From positions 1 through 32,754 of the forward strand of contig QOQK01000009.1 of assembly GCA_003331985.1 (NCBI GenBank): DNA of 32,754 nt, read 5' to 3'. The DNA comes from PS1 clade bacterium (GTDB taxonomy: Bacteria; Pseudomonadota; Alphaproteobacteria; RS24). Made by a program: the position numbers and the translations under genes. This document shows, piece by piece, positions 31,552 through 32,754 of this stretch. The notes below the pieces were generated by a model that did not search any database, was not told the origin of the DNA, and saw nothing but the letters and a program-made list of their open reading frames with translations. Position 1 is the first letter of the stretch; each line of letters starts with the position of its first letter.

Positions 31552-32475
31552 TTGGTTTTGCAGAATATTGTTTTATTTCATCACGATCCATCACCTTATG
31601 GTGAGAGAATAAGAAAATGCTTCGGACTGCAAAATATACCCTGGAAATCATGTCTTGTACCTATGGTAATGCCTCGCCCTGCCATGACAATTCTATCGGG
31701 TGGTTACCGAAAAATTCCTGTTATGCAATATGGAGCGGATATATATTGTGATACAAGATTAATTTCCCAAAAAATAAATAACCTTTTTAATGACTTAAAA
31801 TTATTTAGCCACGGGACCCTTCAAAACTCTGCATTGCAGAGTCAGTCTGACCAAATATTTAGATCAGGCGCCATTTTATCTTTAATTGAAAACAAGGAAT
31901 ACATACCGCCAGAAGTGGTGGAAGATAGAATGTCATTTTTCACTTTTATAAACCAAAAGACAGCCGAAAAAGAACTCAACCACCATCAAAGCCAGTTCAA
32001 AAAATACGCTATGGATATTGATGAACTGCTTAGAGAAAACGACTTTATTCTTGGATTACAACCTAACTGGGCGGATATTTGCTGCTATGCTAATATTTTT
32101 ATGGCCAAAGGAAATATTCCCAGCTCATTTGAATGGATGAAAAAACTTAAAAATATTGATTCCTGGTACCAAAATCTTATGTCCTATGGCGAAGGCATTA
32201 GAGAGGAAATTTCCTCACAGGAAGCCCTTGAAATTGCCAAAACATCAACGCCTGATTTATCCAATATAAACCATCAAAATAGTGACGATGAAAATATGCC
32301 TCAACCAGGAGACAATGTAAAAGTTACGCCTGACGATTACGGGCAAATATCTGTTCAGGGTGAACTAATTTGTGTAAATTTAGATGAGATTGTAGTGACC
32401 AATGAGACTAAGGAAGCGGGGGCCATCGCCATCCATTTTCCAAGATTAGGTTTTATTGTGGAGAAAATAATATGA
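31552..32475 (+). CDS. Glutathione-S-transferase-like protein with C-terminal extension
   Basis: The 307-residue product begins with a thioredoxin-like GST domain: HHDPSPYGERIRKCFGL places Ser/Tyr near the glutathione site, followed by GGYRKIPVMQYGADIYCDTRLI with the conserved cis-Pro and the Glu/Asp-Thr element. A helical GST C-terminal domain follows to about residue 230. The last 60 residues after a Ser/Asn/Asp-rich linker form an extra small beta-rich segment with DNVKVTPDDYG. No ATG is available before the GST core, so initiation must be at TTG 31552 or TTG 31558, with AAAGG just upstream. It lies between the cupin gene and an NTF2-like gene, overlapping the latter by four bases. Confidence 0.82.
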   Translation: MVLQNIVLFHHDPSPYGERIRKCFGLQNIPWKSCLVPMVMPRPAMTILSGGYRKIPVMQYGADIYCDTRLISQKINNLFNDLKLFSHGTLQNSALQSQSDQIFRSGAILSLIENKEYIPPEVVEDRMSFFTFINQKTAEKELNHHQSQFKKYAMDIDELLRENDFILGLQPNWADICCYANIFMAKGNIPSSFEWMKKLKNIDSWYQNLMSYGEGIREEISSQEALEIAKTSTPDLSNINHQNSDDENMPQPGDNVKVTPDDYGQISVQGELICVNLDEIVVTNETKEAGAIAIHFPRLGFIVEKII

Positions 32476-32754
32476 ATAATAAGTTAGATAACCACCAAGG
32501 TATTAATTTGGCGAAGTCTGAAACGGCAGTTATTGAAAGCCTCTATCAAGATTGGATTACAGCTGTTGAAACCGGAAATACGGACCTGTATCTTAGCGTC
32601 CTAAGTGAGAATATTGAACTCATCCCGACCGATGCACCTGCTCTAAGAACGAATAAAGATTATGGAGATTTTCTCAAAACCGTTTTTGTAGATGATAGTT
32701 TTAAAATAAACCAGATTGGGGATAGGGAAATCATTATTAGTGGAAATCTAGCTT
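32472..32754 (+). CDS. NTF2/SnoaL-like protein, 3'-truncated by the window edge
   Basis: The ATG overlaps the preceding stop (ATGA) and the frame is open for 94 codons to the end of the window. The visible part, with ESLYQDWITAVETGNTDLYLSVLSENIELIPTDAP summarised as a helix plus SENIELIPTDAP, matches the start of SnoaL-2/DUF4440 ketosteroid-isomerase-like proteins. These are isomerases, dehydratases or ligand-binding proteins. The end of the gene lies outside the window. Third member of the cupin-GST operon. Confidence 0.72.
   Translation, partial: MNNKLDNHQGINLAKSETAVIESLYQDWITAVETGNTDLYLSVLSENIELIPTDAPALRTNKDYGDFLKTVFVDDSFKINQIGDREIIISGNLA

Noticed and set aside
26956-32475. A lindane-type pathway (LinA-like, SDR, GST-like proteins present)
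   Set aside because: No haloalkane dehalogenase or ring-cleavage LinE was found, and the families are too broad to name a substrate.

Overview
The window suggests an alphaproteobacterium, probably marine or otherwise aquatic. The evidence is a CysD plus fused CysN/CysC sulfate-activation pair, a 1-bp-overlapping TetR gene, Rieske oxygenases with acyl-CoA enzymes, PQQ dehydrogenases, a TonB-dependent receptor, and moderate G+C that falls to clearly AT-rich in the second half. Species cannot be named from the sequence alone. No tRNA, rRNA, transposase, integrase or CRISPR array was seen.

Region 1 (1-5360) is housekeeping: the 3' part of purH, a convergent MaoC-type hydratase, then a tight cysD-cysNC-tetR operon preceded by a perfect 22-bp palindrome that is a good candidate for the TetR operator. 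A tyrosine-phosphatase-like gene follows (5438-6307).

Region 2 (6304-13956) is an acyl-CoA and oxygenase block. A leftward operon encodes a CaiB/BaiF CoA-transferase, an acyl-CoA dehydrogenase and a Rieske ferredoxin. A divergent rightward operon encodes a Rieske oxygenase alpha subunit, an HMG-CoA-synthase-like protein fused to a DUF35 zinc-ribbon/OB domain, an SCP2-type thiolase and an SDR. The combination resembles oxidation and thiolytic or aldolytic shortening of a CoA-activated substrate. The HMGCS-like domain appears to have lost its catalytic Cys and His.

Region 3 (13983-32754) is AT-rich and consists almost entirely of catabolism-type genes: two periplasmic PQQ dehydrogenases (one with an N-terminal cytochrome c), a P450, TPP-dependent E1 alpha and beta subunits with a free-standing lipoyl domain but no E2 or E3 catalytic subunit, a variant M24 hydrolase, a TonB-dependent receptor, two ABM-type small proteins, a LinA/BaiE-like SnoaL protein, a VOC protein, a second Rieske oxygenase, three SDRs, a ChrR/Dke1-like cupin, a GST-like protein and a truncated NTF2-like gene at the right edge. 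A reasonable inference is uptake of a hydrophobic or bulky substrate through the TonB receptor, periplasmic alcohol oxidation by PQQ enzymes, cytoplasmic oxygenation and dehydrogenation, and C-C cleavage of the ketone or diketone products by the cupin and the TPP/lipoyl module. The substrate is not identified.

Genes are densely packed, with many 1-4 bp overlaps. The longest non-coding stretches are all under 300 bp: 26179-26327, 9025-9161, 1723-1912 and 31000-31108.
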